Below, piece after piece: positions 8,864-17,320 of a DNA stretch of 35,922 nucleotides (positions are counted from its first letter, which is position 1; each line of letters begins with the position of its first letter). This stretch comes from a bacterium. Lineage in GTDB: Bacteria > Sysuimicrobiota > Sysuimicrobiia > Sysuimicrobiales > Segetimicrobiaceae. The position numbers and the translations under genes were made by a program. Below the pieces are notes generated by a model. It had not been told where the DNA came from and made no database searches. It saw only the letters and a program-made list of their open reading frames with translations. The stretch is taken from contig DASYZR010000139.1 in assembly GCA_035945995.1 (NCBI GenBank), forward strand, positions 1 through 35,922. The letters are read 5' to 3'.

Positions 8864-8888
8864 GTGCCCGGCGCGTCGCGCCGGGCAC
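8864..8888 (+). promoter_or_regulatory. 12-bp perfect inverted repeat in the yceD leader
   Basis: GTGCCCGGCGCG and its exact reverse complement CGCGCCGGGCAC are separated by one base (8876). The repeat starts 17 bp after the -10 box, so it would form a very stable hairpin at the extreme 5' end of the mRNA, or be a DNA operator just inside the transcript. No T-run follows, so it is not a standard intrinsic terminator. The ribosome-binding segment GAGGTGG lies after it and stays free. Confidence 0.7.
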
Positions 8889-8909
8889 ATGTTGTGAGGT
8901 GGGGCGACT

Positions 8910-9440
8910 GTGCGCGTGAACGTGAGCGAGCTCCTGGCGGACCGGGACGGCGCCCGCGTCCTCGCGTTCGCGGAGCCGCTCCCGGCGCCCGGGGAAGACG
9001 TGTCCTTCGTCGAACCCGTCACGGGAGAACTCGTCCTGACCGGTTCGGCCGGCGGGGTCTCCCTCCGAGGCCGGGTTCGGACGGTCGCGAGTTGTGTCTG
9101 CGGAGCCTGTCTTCGGCGATTTCCGTTGCCGATCGCAGCCGACGTGACGGAGCAGTTCGGACCGCGGAGCGAGGCGCCCGAGCCCGACGCGCCCGTGCGG
9201 GAGCTGGTGCCGGGCGATTTTCTGGTTCCGGTTGAGGCGGGGGACATGATTGATGTCACCGAGGTGGTGCGGCAGCACGTCGTCCTGGCGCTGCCGCTGG
9301 CCCCGCGGTGCCGGGAGGATTGTCCGGGGCTCTGTCCTCGGTGCGGCGCGGACCTCAACGACGGCCCGTGCGACTGCGAACCGCACGATCTCGATCCGAG
9401 GTTGGATGCGCTGCGGCGCTGGCGCGCCGGACCGGCATAG
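8910..9440 (+). CDS. yceD: YceD family protein (DUF177), large-subunit rRNA accumulation factor
   Basis: The 176-aa protein belongs to DUF177/YceD, whose members are needed for normal 23S rRNA accumulation and are almost always encoded directly before rpmF. The sequence shows the family cysteine pattern: CVCGACLRRFPLPI in the middle, LALPLAPRCREDCPGLCPRCG later, and DLNDGPCDCEP near the end, which probably binds zinc. The GTG start at 8910 follows GAGGTGG. The short gap to rpmF, 43 bp, fits the classic yceD-rpmF pair. Exact biochemical activity is unknown. Confidence 0.9.
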   Translation: MRVNVSELLADRDGARVLAFAEPLPAPGEDVSFVEPVTGELVLTGSAGGVSLRGRVRTVASCVCGACLRRFPLPIAADVTEQFGPRSEAPEPDAPVRELVPGDFLVPVEAGDMIDVTEVVRQHVVLALPLAPRCREDCPGLCPRCGADLNDGPCDCEPHDLDPRLDALRRWRAGPA

Positions 9441-9483
9441 GTCGATGTCATCGCGGCGCGGGCGCACAAAAGGAGCGTGACGA

Positions 9484-9681
9484 ATGGGACTGACCAAGCG
9501 GCGGTTCAGCAAGGCCCGCACGGCGTCCCGGCGCGCCGTGTTCCGGACGCGCGCCGTGACCCTCGTGGACTGCCCCCAGTGCCACGCGCGCATGGTGCCC
9601 CATCGCGCATGCCCCACCTGCGGATACTACGGGGGCCGGCAGGTGATTCAAATCAAGACTAAAGAAGACACGAGCGCCTAA
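9484..9681 (+). CDS. rpmF: 50S ribosomal protein L32
   Basis: A 65-aa bL32. It has the basic N-terminus GLTKRRFSKARTASRRA, followed by a zinc ribbon with cysteines in CPQC and CPTC, then CGYYGGRQVI. This is the zinc-binding C+ form, matching the C+ L28 in this window. The short AAAGGAG before the ATG is a good ribosome-binding site. It is followed after 12 bp by plsX, an arrangement conserved in many bacteria. Confidence 0.95.
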   Translation: MGLTKRRFSKARTASRRAVFRTRAVTLVDCPQCHARMVPHRACPTCGYYGGRQVIQIKTKEDTSA

Positions 9682-9693
9682 GCGGCGCCGCGG

Positions 9694-10728
9694 ATGATGC
9701 GCGTCGCGCTCGACGCCATGGGCGGCGACCACGCGCCGCGAGAGATCGTGGCCGGCGCCGCCGACGCGGTCCGCGAGCTCGGGGTTGAAGTCATTCTCAT
9801 CGGGCCGACGGAGCGGCTGCGCGACGAGGTCCGGCAGGTCCCGTCGCGCGCGCAGGCGGCCGCGCTGCGGATCGTCGAGGCACCCGAAGTCATCGGCATG
9901 GGGGAGGCCCCGGCCATGGCGCTGCGCCGCAAGCGGCGCTCCTCGATCGGCGTCGCCATCGACCTGGTGCGCCGCGGGGAGGCCGACGCCATGGTGAGCG
10001 CCGGCAACACGGGCGCCATGATGGCCGCGGCGCTCCTGACGCTCCGGCCGATCGAAGGGATCGACCGGCCGGCGATCGGCGCGGTGCTGCCGACCCTCCG
10101 AGGCCGCGCGCTGATGCTCGATGCCGGGGCGAACGTCGACTGCCGGCCGAAGCACCTGCTGCAGTTCGCGGTGATGGGCAGCGCGTACGCGGCCCGCGTC
10201 CTCGGCGTCGAGTCGCCCCGCGTCGGACTGCTCAGCAACGGCGAGGAGGACACGAAGGGCAACGAACTCGTGATCCGCGCCGCCGAGCTGCTGCGGCGCT
10301 CCGGCCTGCGGTTTATCGGCAACGTCGAGGGACGCGGGGTTTTTGCCGGCGATGCCGACGTGGTCGTCTGCGACGGCTTCGTCGGCAACGTCGTCCTCAA
10401 GTTCGGCGAAGGGCTGGCCCACGGGATCTTCAGCCTGCTGCGCGAGGAACTCAGCCGCGGGCTGCTCGTGCGGCTCGGCGTGGCGCTGGCGCGCCCGCGC
10501 CTGCGGGCCCTGGCGCTGCGGCTCGACCACACCGAATACGGCGGCGCGCCGCTCCTCGGCGTCGACGGCGTCTGCATCGTGAGCCACGGGAGTTCCAAAG
10601 CCCGGGCGATTCGCAACGCCGTGGCCCTGGCCGCCGAGTCCGTCCGCGCGCGAATGGTCGAGGCGATCCGCTCGGACGTCGCGCGGCTGGCCGAGCCCGC
10701 GCCGGCACAGGGATTTCCCGCCATCTAG
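9694..10728 (+). CDS. plsX: Phosphate acyltransferase PlsX
   Basis: PlsX converts acyl-ACP to acyl-phosphate, the first step of PlsX/PlsY phosphatidic acid synthesis, at the membrane surface. The 344-aa protein starts with RVALDAMGGDHAPREIV and has the family segments GMGEAPAMALRRKRRSSI, VSAGNTGAMMA, LDAGANVDCRPKHLLQFA, LLSNGEEDTKGNE and VVCDGFVGNVVLK. The first methionine is either ATG 9694 or ATG 9697. It heads the fatty-acid synthesis genes and links their acyl-ACP product to phospholipids. Confidence 0.96.
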   Translation: MMRVALDAMGGDHAPREIVAGAADAVRELGVEVILIGPTERLRDEVRQVPSRAQAAALRIVEAPEVIGMGEAPAMALRRKRRSSIGVAIDLVRRGEADAMVSAGNTGAMMAAALLTLRPIEGIDRPAIGAVLPTLRGRALMLDAGANVDCRPKHLLQFAVMGSAYAARVLGVESPRVGLLSNGEEDTKGNELVIRAAELLRRSGLRFIGNVEGRGVFAGDADVVVCDGFVGNVVLKFGEGLAHGIFSLLREELSRGLLVRLGVALARPRLRALALRLDHTEYGGAPLLGVDGVCIVSHGSSKARAIRNAVALAAESVRARMVEAIRSDVARLAEPAPAQGFPAI

Positions 10729-10749
10729 TCGCAGCCGGGGAGGAGACGC

Positions 10750-11748
10750 GTGCACACGGGATCCACGATCGTGGGACTGGGCCGTTACGTGCCCGAGCGC
10801 GTGCTGGCGAACGCCGAGCTCGCGGCCGCCGTGTCGACGACGGACGCCTGGATCGAGTCGCACACCGGCATCCGCGAGCGCCGGATCGCCGACGCCGGCG
10901 TCGCCACGTCGGACCTCGCGTACGGCGCCGCGGTCGAGGCGCTGTCGGCGGCGGGGATCGACGCGGCGGCCGTCGACCTCATCGTCGTCGGCACGACGAC
11001 GCCCGACATGGTGTTTCCGAACGTGGCCTGCCTGCTGCAGCAGCGCCTGGGGACGCGGACGGTCGGCTGCCTGGACGTTTCCGCCGCCTGCTCCAGTTTC
11101 ATGTACGGTCTGAGCGTGGCGCACGGCGCCGTCGCGTCGGGCCAAGCCGAGACCGTTCTCGTCGTGGGCGCGGAGACGCTGTCGCGCATCACCAACTGGG
11201 AGGACCGGTCGACGTGCGTGCTGTTCGGGGACGCCGCGGGCGCGGCGGTGGTCCGGCCGGCGCGGCCCGGCTTCGGCTTCCTGTCGTTCGCCCTCGGCGG
11301 GGACGGGGCGGGCGGCGGCCAGCTCTATCTGCCGGCGGGCGGCAGCCGCCGGCCGGCGTCCTTTGAAACGGTCGAGCGGAATGAGCACACCATCCACATG
11401 GCGGGACCCGAGGTGTACAAGTTCGCCGTCAAAGCCATCCCCGCGGCCGCGCAGGACGCCCTCGTGCGGGCCGGCCTCGGGCCGGCCGACGTGGATTTCG
11501 TCATCCCGCACCAGGCGAATCTCCGCATCATCCAGTCCGCCGCGCACCGGCTCCGGGTGCCGCTCGAAAAGTTCTACGTGAACGTCCAACGGTACGGCAA
11601 CACCTCGGCCGCGTCGGTGCCCGTCGCCCTTTATGAGGCGGTGGCGTCCGAACGGGTGCACGAAGGGGACGTCGGCGTCATGGTCGCGTTCGGCGCCGGG
11701 TACACCTGGGGCGCGTGCGCGATACGGTGGGGCGGGGGGGCGCCGTGA
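10750..11748 (+). CDS. fabH: 3-oxoacyl-ACP synthase III
   Basis: FabH condenses acetyl-CoA (or a branched-chain acyl-CoA) with malonyl-ACP to start fatty-acid synthesis. The 332-aa protein has the complete catalytic triad: Cys114 in DVSAACSSF, His254 in IPHQANLRI and Asn284 in YGNTSAASVP. The start is GTG 10750, and GGGGAGGAG lies just before it. The TGA stop overlaps the GTG start of fabD. Primer preference cannot be read from these motifs. Confidence 0.96.
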   Translation: MHTGSTIVGLGRYVPERVLANAELAAAVSTTDAWIESHTGIRERRIADAGVATSDLAYGAAVEALSAAGIDAAAVDLIVVGTTTPDMVFPNVACLLQQRLGTRTVGCLDVSAACSSFMYGLSVAHGAVASGQAETVLVVGAETLSRITNWEDRSTCVLFGDAAGAAVVRPARPGFGFLSFALGGDGAGGGQLYLPAGGSRRPASFETVERNEHTIHMAGPEVYKFAVKAIPAAAQDALVRAGLGPADVDFVIPHQANLRIIQSAAHRLRVPLEKFYVNVQRYGNTSAASVPVALYEAVASERVHEGDVGVMVAFGAGYTWGACAIRWGGGAP

Positions 11749-12725
11749 TCGCGGCGGTCTTCCCCGGCCAGGGCGCGCAGTACGTCGGGATGGGCCGCGA
11801 CCTCGCGAACCGCTTTCCGGAGGCGCGCGAGGTATTCCGGCGGGCGAGCGACGCCGCGGGGCTGGATCTCCTCCGCCTGTGCGCGGAGGGACCGGAGGAG
11901 GCGCTGCGGCAAACCGAGAACACGCAGCCGGCGATCCTGACCGCCAGCCTCGCCTGTCTTGCGACAATCCCGCTCACCCCCGCCTGCGCCGCGGGGCTCA
12001 GCCTCGGCGAATACACCGCGCTCGTCTGCGCCGGCGCCCTGTCGCTCGAAGACGCCGTGCGGTTGGTGCGGCGGCGCGGCCGCTACATGCAGGAGGCGTG
12101 CGACGGACTCGACACCATGATGGCGGCGGTCGTCGGGCTCGAGGCCGATCACGTACGCGCGATGTGCGAGGCGCATGCGCATCTCGGCGTGGTGGAGCCA
12201 TCCAATTTCAACGGCCCCGGCCAGATCGTCGTCGGCGGGGAGGCGGCGGCCGTGCGCGCCGTGCTGAACGCGGCCCGGGCGGCCGGCGCCCGGCGCGCCC
12301 TCCCGCTGGCCGTGAGCGCGCCGTTCCATACCCGCCTCATGGCGCCGGCCGCCGCCCGCCTCGCGGCCGAGCTCGAGGACCTGCCGATCCGCGACGCGGC
12401 CATCCCCGTGGTGGCGAATGTCTCCGCGGCGCCGGTGCAGACGGCGGACGACATCCGGCGCGCCCTCCTCGCGCAGGTCGCCTCCCCGGTGCGCTGGGAA
12501 GAGTCGGTGCGCGCCATGCACGCGCGCGGCGTGCGGACGTTCGTCGAGATCGGCCCCGGCACGACGCTCAGCGGCATGATCCGCCGGACGGTCGAGGCCG
12601 CGACGTGGCACGTCGAGGACACCGCGTCGCGGGACGAGACCCTGATCGCGTTGGGCGCGACCCGCGCGGCCGCCCGGGGCGGGGAGGCGGCGCGGGGGGA
12701 GATGGGAGGGGACGCGCCGCGATGA
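11745..12725 (+). CDS. fabD: Malonyl-CoA:ACP transacylase
   Basis: FabD loads malonyl groups on ACP. The start is taken as GTG 11745 (GTGA overlap with the fabH stop), because MIAAVFPGQGAQYVGMG is the normal N-terminus; an in-frame ATG at 11715 would add ten unlikely residues. In the 326-aa protein the catalytic Ser86 sits in GLSLGEYTAL and the partner His195 in APFHTRLM. The C-terminal FVEIGPGTTLSGM segment is conserved. The end overlaps the fabG start (ATGA). The last 25 residues are low-complexity. Confidence 0.95.
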   Translation: MIAAVFPGQGAQYVGMGRDLANRFPEAREVFRRASDAAGLDLLRLCAEGPEEALRQTENTQPAILTASLACLATIPLTPACAAGLSLGEYTALVCAGALSLEDAVRLVRRRGRYMQEACDGLDTMMAAVVGLEADHVRAMCEAHAHLGVVEPSNFNGPGQIVVGGEAAAVRAVLNAARAAGARRALPLAVSAPFHTRLMAPAAARLAAELEDLPIRDAAIPVVANVSAAPVQTADDIRRALLAQVASPVRWEESVRAMHARGVRTFVEIGPGTTLSGMIRRTVEAATWHVEDTASRDETLIALGATRAAARGGEAARGEMGGDAPR

Positions 12726-13468
12726 TCGCCGCGGGCCGGGTCGCGCTGGTGACCGGGGCGTCGGGAGGCATCGGCGGAGCCATCGCGGGCCGACTGGCGC
12801 GCGACGGCGCGGCGGTCGTCCTGCACTACGGGCGCAACGCGGAGGGCGCGGAGGAAGCGCTGCGGCGGATCACCGGGGCGGGGGGCAGCGGAACCATCGT
12901 CCAGGCGGATCTGACCGACGCGGAGGCGTGCCGCCGGCTCGCGGACGCCGCGCACGCGTGGCGCGGCCGGCTCGACATCGTGGTCAACAACGCGGGCCTG
13001 CCCCGCGACGGCCTGCTGGTGCGCATGCGCGACGAGGACTGGCACGACATTCTCGCGGTCAACCTGCACAGCACGTTTTACCTGACGCGCGCGGTGCTGC
13101 GCGAGATGCTCCGGCAACGGTGGGGACGGATCGTCAACATCGCCTCCGTCGTCGCGGAGGTTGGGAACCCGGGGCAGGCGAACTACATCGCCGCGAAGGC
13201 CGGCGTGATCGGCTTCACCAAGGCCGTGGCGCGCGAGGTCGCCCGGCGCGGCATCACCGTAAACGCGGTGTCCCCAGGGTACATCGACACGGGGCTCACC
13301 GGCAAATTGAGCGGGGAGCAGCGCGCGCGGTTCGTGGAACAGATTCCCGTCGGCCGCACCGGCCGGCCCGACGAGGTCGCCGCGGCCGTGGCGTTCTTCG
13401 CCTCGGACGACGTATCCTACGTCACGGGGCAGGTCCTGAACGTGGACGGCGGGCTGGTGATGCGGTAA
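12722..13468 (+). CDS. fabG: 3-oxoacyl-ACP reductase
   Basis: FabG reduces 3-oxoacyl-ACP with NADPH. The ATG at 12722 overlaps the fabD stop. The 248-aa SDR has the cofactor motif TGASGGIGGAIA, the NNAG motif, and an intact catalytic triad Ser142, Tyr155 and Lys159 in NYIAAKAG. The C-terminal part, VSPGYIDTGLT and VTGQVLNVDGG, matches FabG rather than other SDRs, and the context confirms the role. After its TAA the operon is interrupted by a 172-bp region of tandem repeats before acpP. Confidence 0.94.
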   Translation: MIAAGRVALVTGASGGIGGAIAGRLARDGAAVVLHYGRNAEGAEEALRRITGAGGSGTIVQADLTDAEACRRLADAAHAWRGRLDIVVNNAGLPRDGLLVRMRDEDWHDILAVNLHSTFYLTRAVLREMLRQRWGRIVNIASVVAEVGNPGQANYIAAKAGVIGFTKAVAREVARRGITVNAVSPGYIDTGLTGKLSGEQRARFVEQIPVGRTGRPDEVAAAVAFFASDDVSYVTGQVLNVDGGLVMR

Positions 13469-13624
13469 CGCGAACGCATGTGCCGGGCGGGCTCGCATGC
13501 AGTGCCTCGCGGACGCCCCTGGGCGATCCTGCGGGGGGCATCGACGCGAACGGATGTGCCGGGCTCGTATGCAATGCCTCGCGGACGCCCCTGGGCGATC
13601 CAGCGGGGGGCATCGACGCGAACG
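13469..13624. repeat. Tandem direct repeat, 76-bp and 72-bp copies plus 8-bp start of a third
   Basis: Copy A (13469-13544) and copy B (13545-13616) agree at 68 of 72 aligned positions, with one 4-bp gap, and CGCGAACG (13617-13624) repeats the beginning again. Copy A starts directly after the fabG stop codon. Unit lengths of 76 and 72 bp do not keep one reading frame, and no start codon with a ribosome-binding site is seen, so I treat it as noncoding. Each unit holds the small hairpin CGCCCCTGGGCG. The rest of the fabG-acpP gap is 16 bp with the acpP ribosome-binding site. Confidence 0.92.
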
Positions 13625-13640
13625 AGGGGGTGGATGAAGC

Positions 13641-13889
13641 ATGGCATCGGCATTTGACCGGGTCAAGGCGATTGTGGTGGAGCAGTTGGGCGTCGACGCC
13701 GGTCAGGTCACGCCGCAGTCGAAGTTCGTGGAAGATCTGGGCGCGGATTCCCTCGACGTCGTCGAGCTGGTCATGGCGCTGGAGGAGGAGTTCGATATCG
13801 AGATCCCGGACGAGGACGCGGAGAAGATCTCGACCGTCGGCGAGGCCGTCAAGTACATCGAGAGCCACGTGGAGGCGCCCGCGGAGTAG
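13641..13889 (+). CDS. acpP: Acyl carrier protein
   Basis: The 82-aa acidic protein is the fatty-acid ACP. Ser37 in [10 protein letters not shown] is the phosphopantetheine attachment site, and [19 protein letters not shown] is the conserved helix that contacts partner enzymes. A purine-rich GAGGGGG lies 9 bp before the ATG. Its position between fabG and fabF is the usual one; the gap on its 5' side, filled by tandem repeats, is unusual in an otherwise overlapping operon. Confidence 0.97.
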   Translation: MASAFDRVKAIVVEQLGVDAGQVTPQSKFVEDLGADSLDVVELVMALEEEFDIEIPDEDAEKISTVGEAVKYIESHVEAPAE

Positions 13890-13940
13890 GATGGGCGGAC
13901 GCCCGTACCGCATTCCCGCGGGGGCGGCCCCGGTGACGCA

Positions 13941-15181
13941 ATGACGCAGATACGGGTCGCCGTGACCGGACTGGGCGTGATCAGCCCGATCGGCACCGGC
14001 GCCGACGAATTCTGGAACGCGATGATGGAGGGACGGTCCGGCGTTCGCCGCATTACCGCCTTCGATCCGGCCCCGTTCGAATCGCAGATCGCCGGCGAAG
14101 TCCCGGACTTCGACGCCACGGCCTATCTCGACCGCAAGGATGTGCGGCGCAACGACCGCTGCGCGCACTTCGCCGTCGCCGCGTCGCGGATGGCGCTCGA
14201 CGACGCGCGCCTCCAGGTCACGCCGGCCCTGCGGGACGATCTCGGCGTCGTGATCGGGACGGGGAGCGGCGGCGCGATTACCTGGGAGGCGCAGCACCAG
14301 CTCCTGCTGGAACGCGGGTCCGGGCGCGTCAGCCCCTTCTTCGTGCCGATGATGATGCACAACGGCGCCGCCGCGGTCGTGAGCATGCTGATCGGCGCGC
14401 GCGGCCCCAACTTCTCGATCGCCTCCGCCTGCGCGACCGGCGGCCACGCGATCGGCGAGGCGATGCGCAAGATCCAGCGCGGCGACGCGACCGCGATGCT
14501 GTGCGGCGGCACGGAGGCCGCGCTCACGCCGCTCAGTCTCGCCGGGTTCTGCGCGGAGAAGGCGCTCAGCACCCGCAACGACGCCCCGGAGAAGGCCGTC
14601 CGGCCGTTCGACCTTCACCGGGACGGGTTCGTGATGGGCGAGGGCGCCGGCGTGGTCGTGCTGGAGGCGTGGGAACACGCCGAACGGCGCGGTGCGCGGA
14701 TCTACGCCGAGCTCGCGGGGTACGGCGCCAGCGCCGACGCGTTCCACATCACCCAGCCGGACCCGGAAGGCGAGGGCGCCGCGCTTGCGATGCGCCGGGC
14801 GCTGCGCGACGCGGGCCTCGCGCCGCACGAGATCGGCTACATCAACGCCCACGGGACGAGCACCCCCCTCAACGACAAGTTCGAGACGATCGCGATCAAG
14901 CGGGTCTTCGGCGACGCCGCCCCGCGCGTCCCGGTGAGCTCGACCAAGTCGATGACGGGACACCTGCTCGGCGCCGCCGGCGGCGTGGAGTTGATCGCCG
15001 CGGTGCTGGCGGTCGCCCGGGGATGGCTCCCCCCCACGATCAACTACGAGACGCCCGATCCCGACTGCGACCTCGACTACATCCCGAACGTGGCGCGCGC
15101 GGCACGGATCACGACGGCCATGTCGAACGGCTTCGGGTTCGGCGGGCACAACTCGATCCTGATCGTGCGGAGCCCGTCGTA

Positions 15182-15182
<1 letters not shown>
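13941..15182 (+). CDS. fabF: 3-oxoacyl-ACP synthase II
   Basis: FabF elongates acyl-ACP with malonyl-ACP. The 413-aa protein starts [15 protein letters not shown] and has the complete Cys-His-His triad: Cys164 in [11 protein letters not shown], His304 in [11 protein letters not shown] and His341 in [11 protein letters not shown]. The C-terminal [10 protein letters not shown] loop is also present. Length is typical. The TAG stop shares a base with the GTG start of rnc. A gap of 51 bp separates it from acpP. Confidence 0.96.
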
Positions 15183-15903
<721 letters not shown>

Positions 15904-15907
<4 letters not shown>

Positions 15908-16425
15908 AGTTGCTGTGGGCCCCCTGGCGGCTTCAGTACATCAAGGCCCCGCCGGTGCCTGACTGCATCTTCTGCGCCTTTCCGCGGGAAGGGCGGGACC
16001 GCGACCGCGGCATTCTCGTCCAGGCGCCGCTCGCGTTCGTGATCCTCAACATGTATCCGTACAACTCCGGCCACCTCATGGTAGTACCGCACCGTCACGT
16101 CGCGGATCCCGCGGAACTCACGGACGCGGAGCACCTCGAGATGGCGCGCCTGGTGCAGGCGGCGATGCGCGCGCTGCGCGACGTCTACCATCCCGAAGGC
16201 TTCAACATCGGCACGAACATCGGACACGCGGCCGGCGCCGGCATCGCCGGACACCTGCACACCCACGTCGTGCCGCGCTGGGTCGGCGACACCAACTTCA
16301 TGCCCGTGCTGGGTGAGACCAAGGTGCTCCCGGAAGAGCTGACCGTGACCTACGACCGGCTCGCGGTGGCGTTTCGGACGCCGCCGCCCCCCACCGGCCT
16401 GTCCCCGGCCGGGGAGAGTCGGTAA
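15904..16425 (+). CDS. HIT family hydrolase / Ap4A phosphorylase-like
   Basis: A 173-aa histidine-triad nucleotide-binding protein. It begins LLWAPWRLQYI, has a CIFC zinc pair as found in many HIT proteins of this branch, and GHLMVVPHRH. The triad GHLHTHVVPRW has His117, His119 and His121. Proteins with this exact N-terminus are annotated as Ap4A phosphorylase/hydrolase-like, but the true substrate is not deducible. Its GTG start overlaps the rnc stop. About 20 proline/glycine-rich residues follow the conserved C-terminus. The TAA stop is in the same frame as the permease that follows. Confidence 0.9.
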
Positions 16426-16551
16426 GGGGTTCCGACGCGGGCCCCGGCCTTCACCGGTCTCGGCCTGATCGCCGCGGCCCTGCTCGCCGCGGCCGCGGGC
16501 ACGGGGTCTCCGAGCGCCGGGGCCTCCCCTGCGCCGCCGCCGGACATCGCC
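16426..16551 (+). other. In-frame leader of the first permease without a usable start codon
   Basis: These 126 bp continue the permease frame without a stop from the HIT TAA to GTG 16552. They would encode a short polar stretch, a hydrophobic segment GLGLIAAALLAAAAG, and a proline/alanine linker, which looks like the missing first membrane segment or signal peptide. No ATG, GTG or TTG exists in this frame between the TAA and 16552; the first codons are GGG, GTT, CCG, ACG. A lost or noncanonical start, or a sequence error, is likely. Confidence 0.5.
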
Positions 16552-17313
16552 GTGAGCGACCGGACCGCGCGGGCGCTCGGCGTCGCGGTGGGGGACCTGA
16601 TCGACGTCGCCCCGACCGCGGCCGGGCCCTGGCGCACCGTCCGCGTGGCGGATGTCTACCGGCCGCTCGTGTATCCGACGGAGGTCGCCGACCGGGACGC
16701 CGACATCCGTCTGCACCTGACGGATCTCGCCTCCCTGATCGACCCCGCGCTGCCGGGACAGACCGACGAGGCCGACAGCATCGTGGTGCGCCTACGCCTG
16801 CCCCCGGACGGGGGCTCGCGCTTCGCGGCCGAACTGACCGCGATGGGGTTGGGCGTCCACGCCTACACGTCCGCCGACTTGGCCCGCCGCAATTCGAGCT
16901 CCTTTGAGGTGGTCGCCCGGTTCCACCGTGCGATCGGCGCCATCGCGGTCGTCGCCAGCAGCGTCTTCCTGGTCACCATCATGACCCTGCGCGGGGAAGA
17001 GATGCGCCGCGAAGTCGGGACGATGCGCCTCATGGGGATCGGCGGCCGCACCGTGACCGCCGCCGCGCTCCTGATCGCGACCGCCGTGGCGACGATCGGG
17101 AGCGTGGCCGGCGTGGGGTTGGCGTACGTTCTGTCCTTCGCGATCAACGGGTACTACCGGCGGCTGTTCGACACCGAGCTCGTTTTTTCGCGCATCTCGT
17201 GGCGTCTCGTCGTGGAGGCGGCGGCGCTGTCCATCGTCCTCGGCATCGCAGCCGGGGCGCTCACGGCGTGGCGCCTGCTCCGGCGGCGGCCGCTGGACCA
17301 GATCGGCCGCTAG
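16552..17313 (+). CDS. FtsX-like ABC transporter permease (N-terminus uncertain)
   Basis: From GTG 16552 the protein is 253 aa. About 120 residues resemble a short MacB-type extracytoplasmic domain (DRTARALGVAVGDLIDV, RVADVYRPL). Three membrane segments follow at about 125-145, 165-195 and 220-245. Between the first two lies the FtsX signature EEMRREVGTMRLMGIG, and the end RPLDQIGR is typical for MacB/LolCE-like subunits. Such permeases normally have a membrane segment before the extracytoplasmic domain. Here that segment is encoded only upstream of the first possible start, so the true start is unclear. It is first of four genes of an export system. Confidence 0.75.
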   Translation: MSDRTARALGVAVGDLIDVAPTAAGPWRTVRVADVYRPLVYPTEVADRDADIRLHLTDLASLIDPALPGQTDEADSIVVRLRLPPDGGSRFAAELTAMGLGVHAYTSADLARRNSSSFEVVARFHRAIGAIAVVASSVFLVTIMTLRGEEMRREVGTMRLMGIGGRTVTAAALLIATAVATIGSVAGVGLAYVLSFAINGYYRRLFDTELVFSRISWRLVVEAAALSIVLGIAAGALTAWRLLRRRPLDQIGR

Positions 17314-17320
17314 GCGAACC

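Noticed and set aside
8864-8888. Intrinsic terminator at the strong hairpin before yceD
   Set aside because: No T-run follows and it lies downstream of a perfect promoter and upstream of the operon's first gene, so termination of the oxidase gene is not the likely role.
11715-11744. Longer fabD start at ATG 11715
   Set aside because: The ten added residues are not part of the FabD family, while GTG 11745 overlaps the fabH stop in the same manner as neighbouring gene pairs and gives a standard N-terminus.
9448-11967. Long minus-strand open frame of 839 codons opposite rpmF, plsX and fabH
   Set aside because: Same kind of GC-driven antisense frame, no recognisable domain, fully covered by clear plus-strand genes.
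13469-13624. CRISPR-like array
   Set aside because: Only two full units, directly joined without spacers, and no cas genes; it is a tandem duplication.
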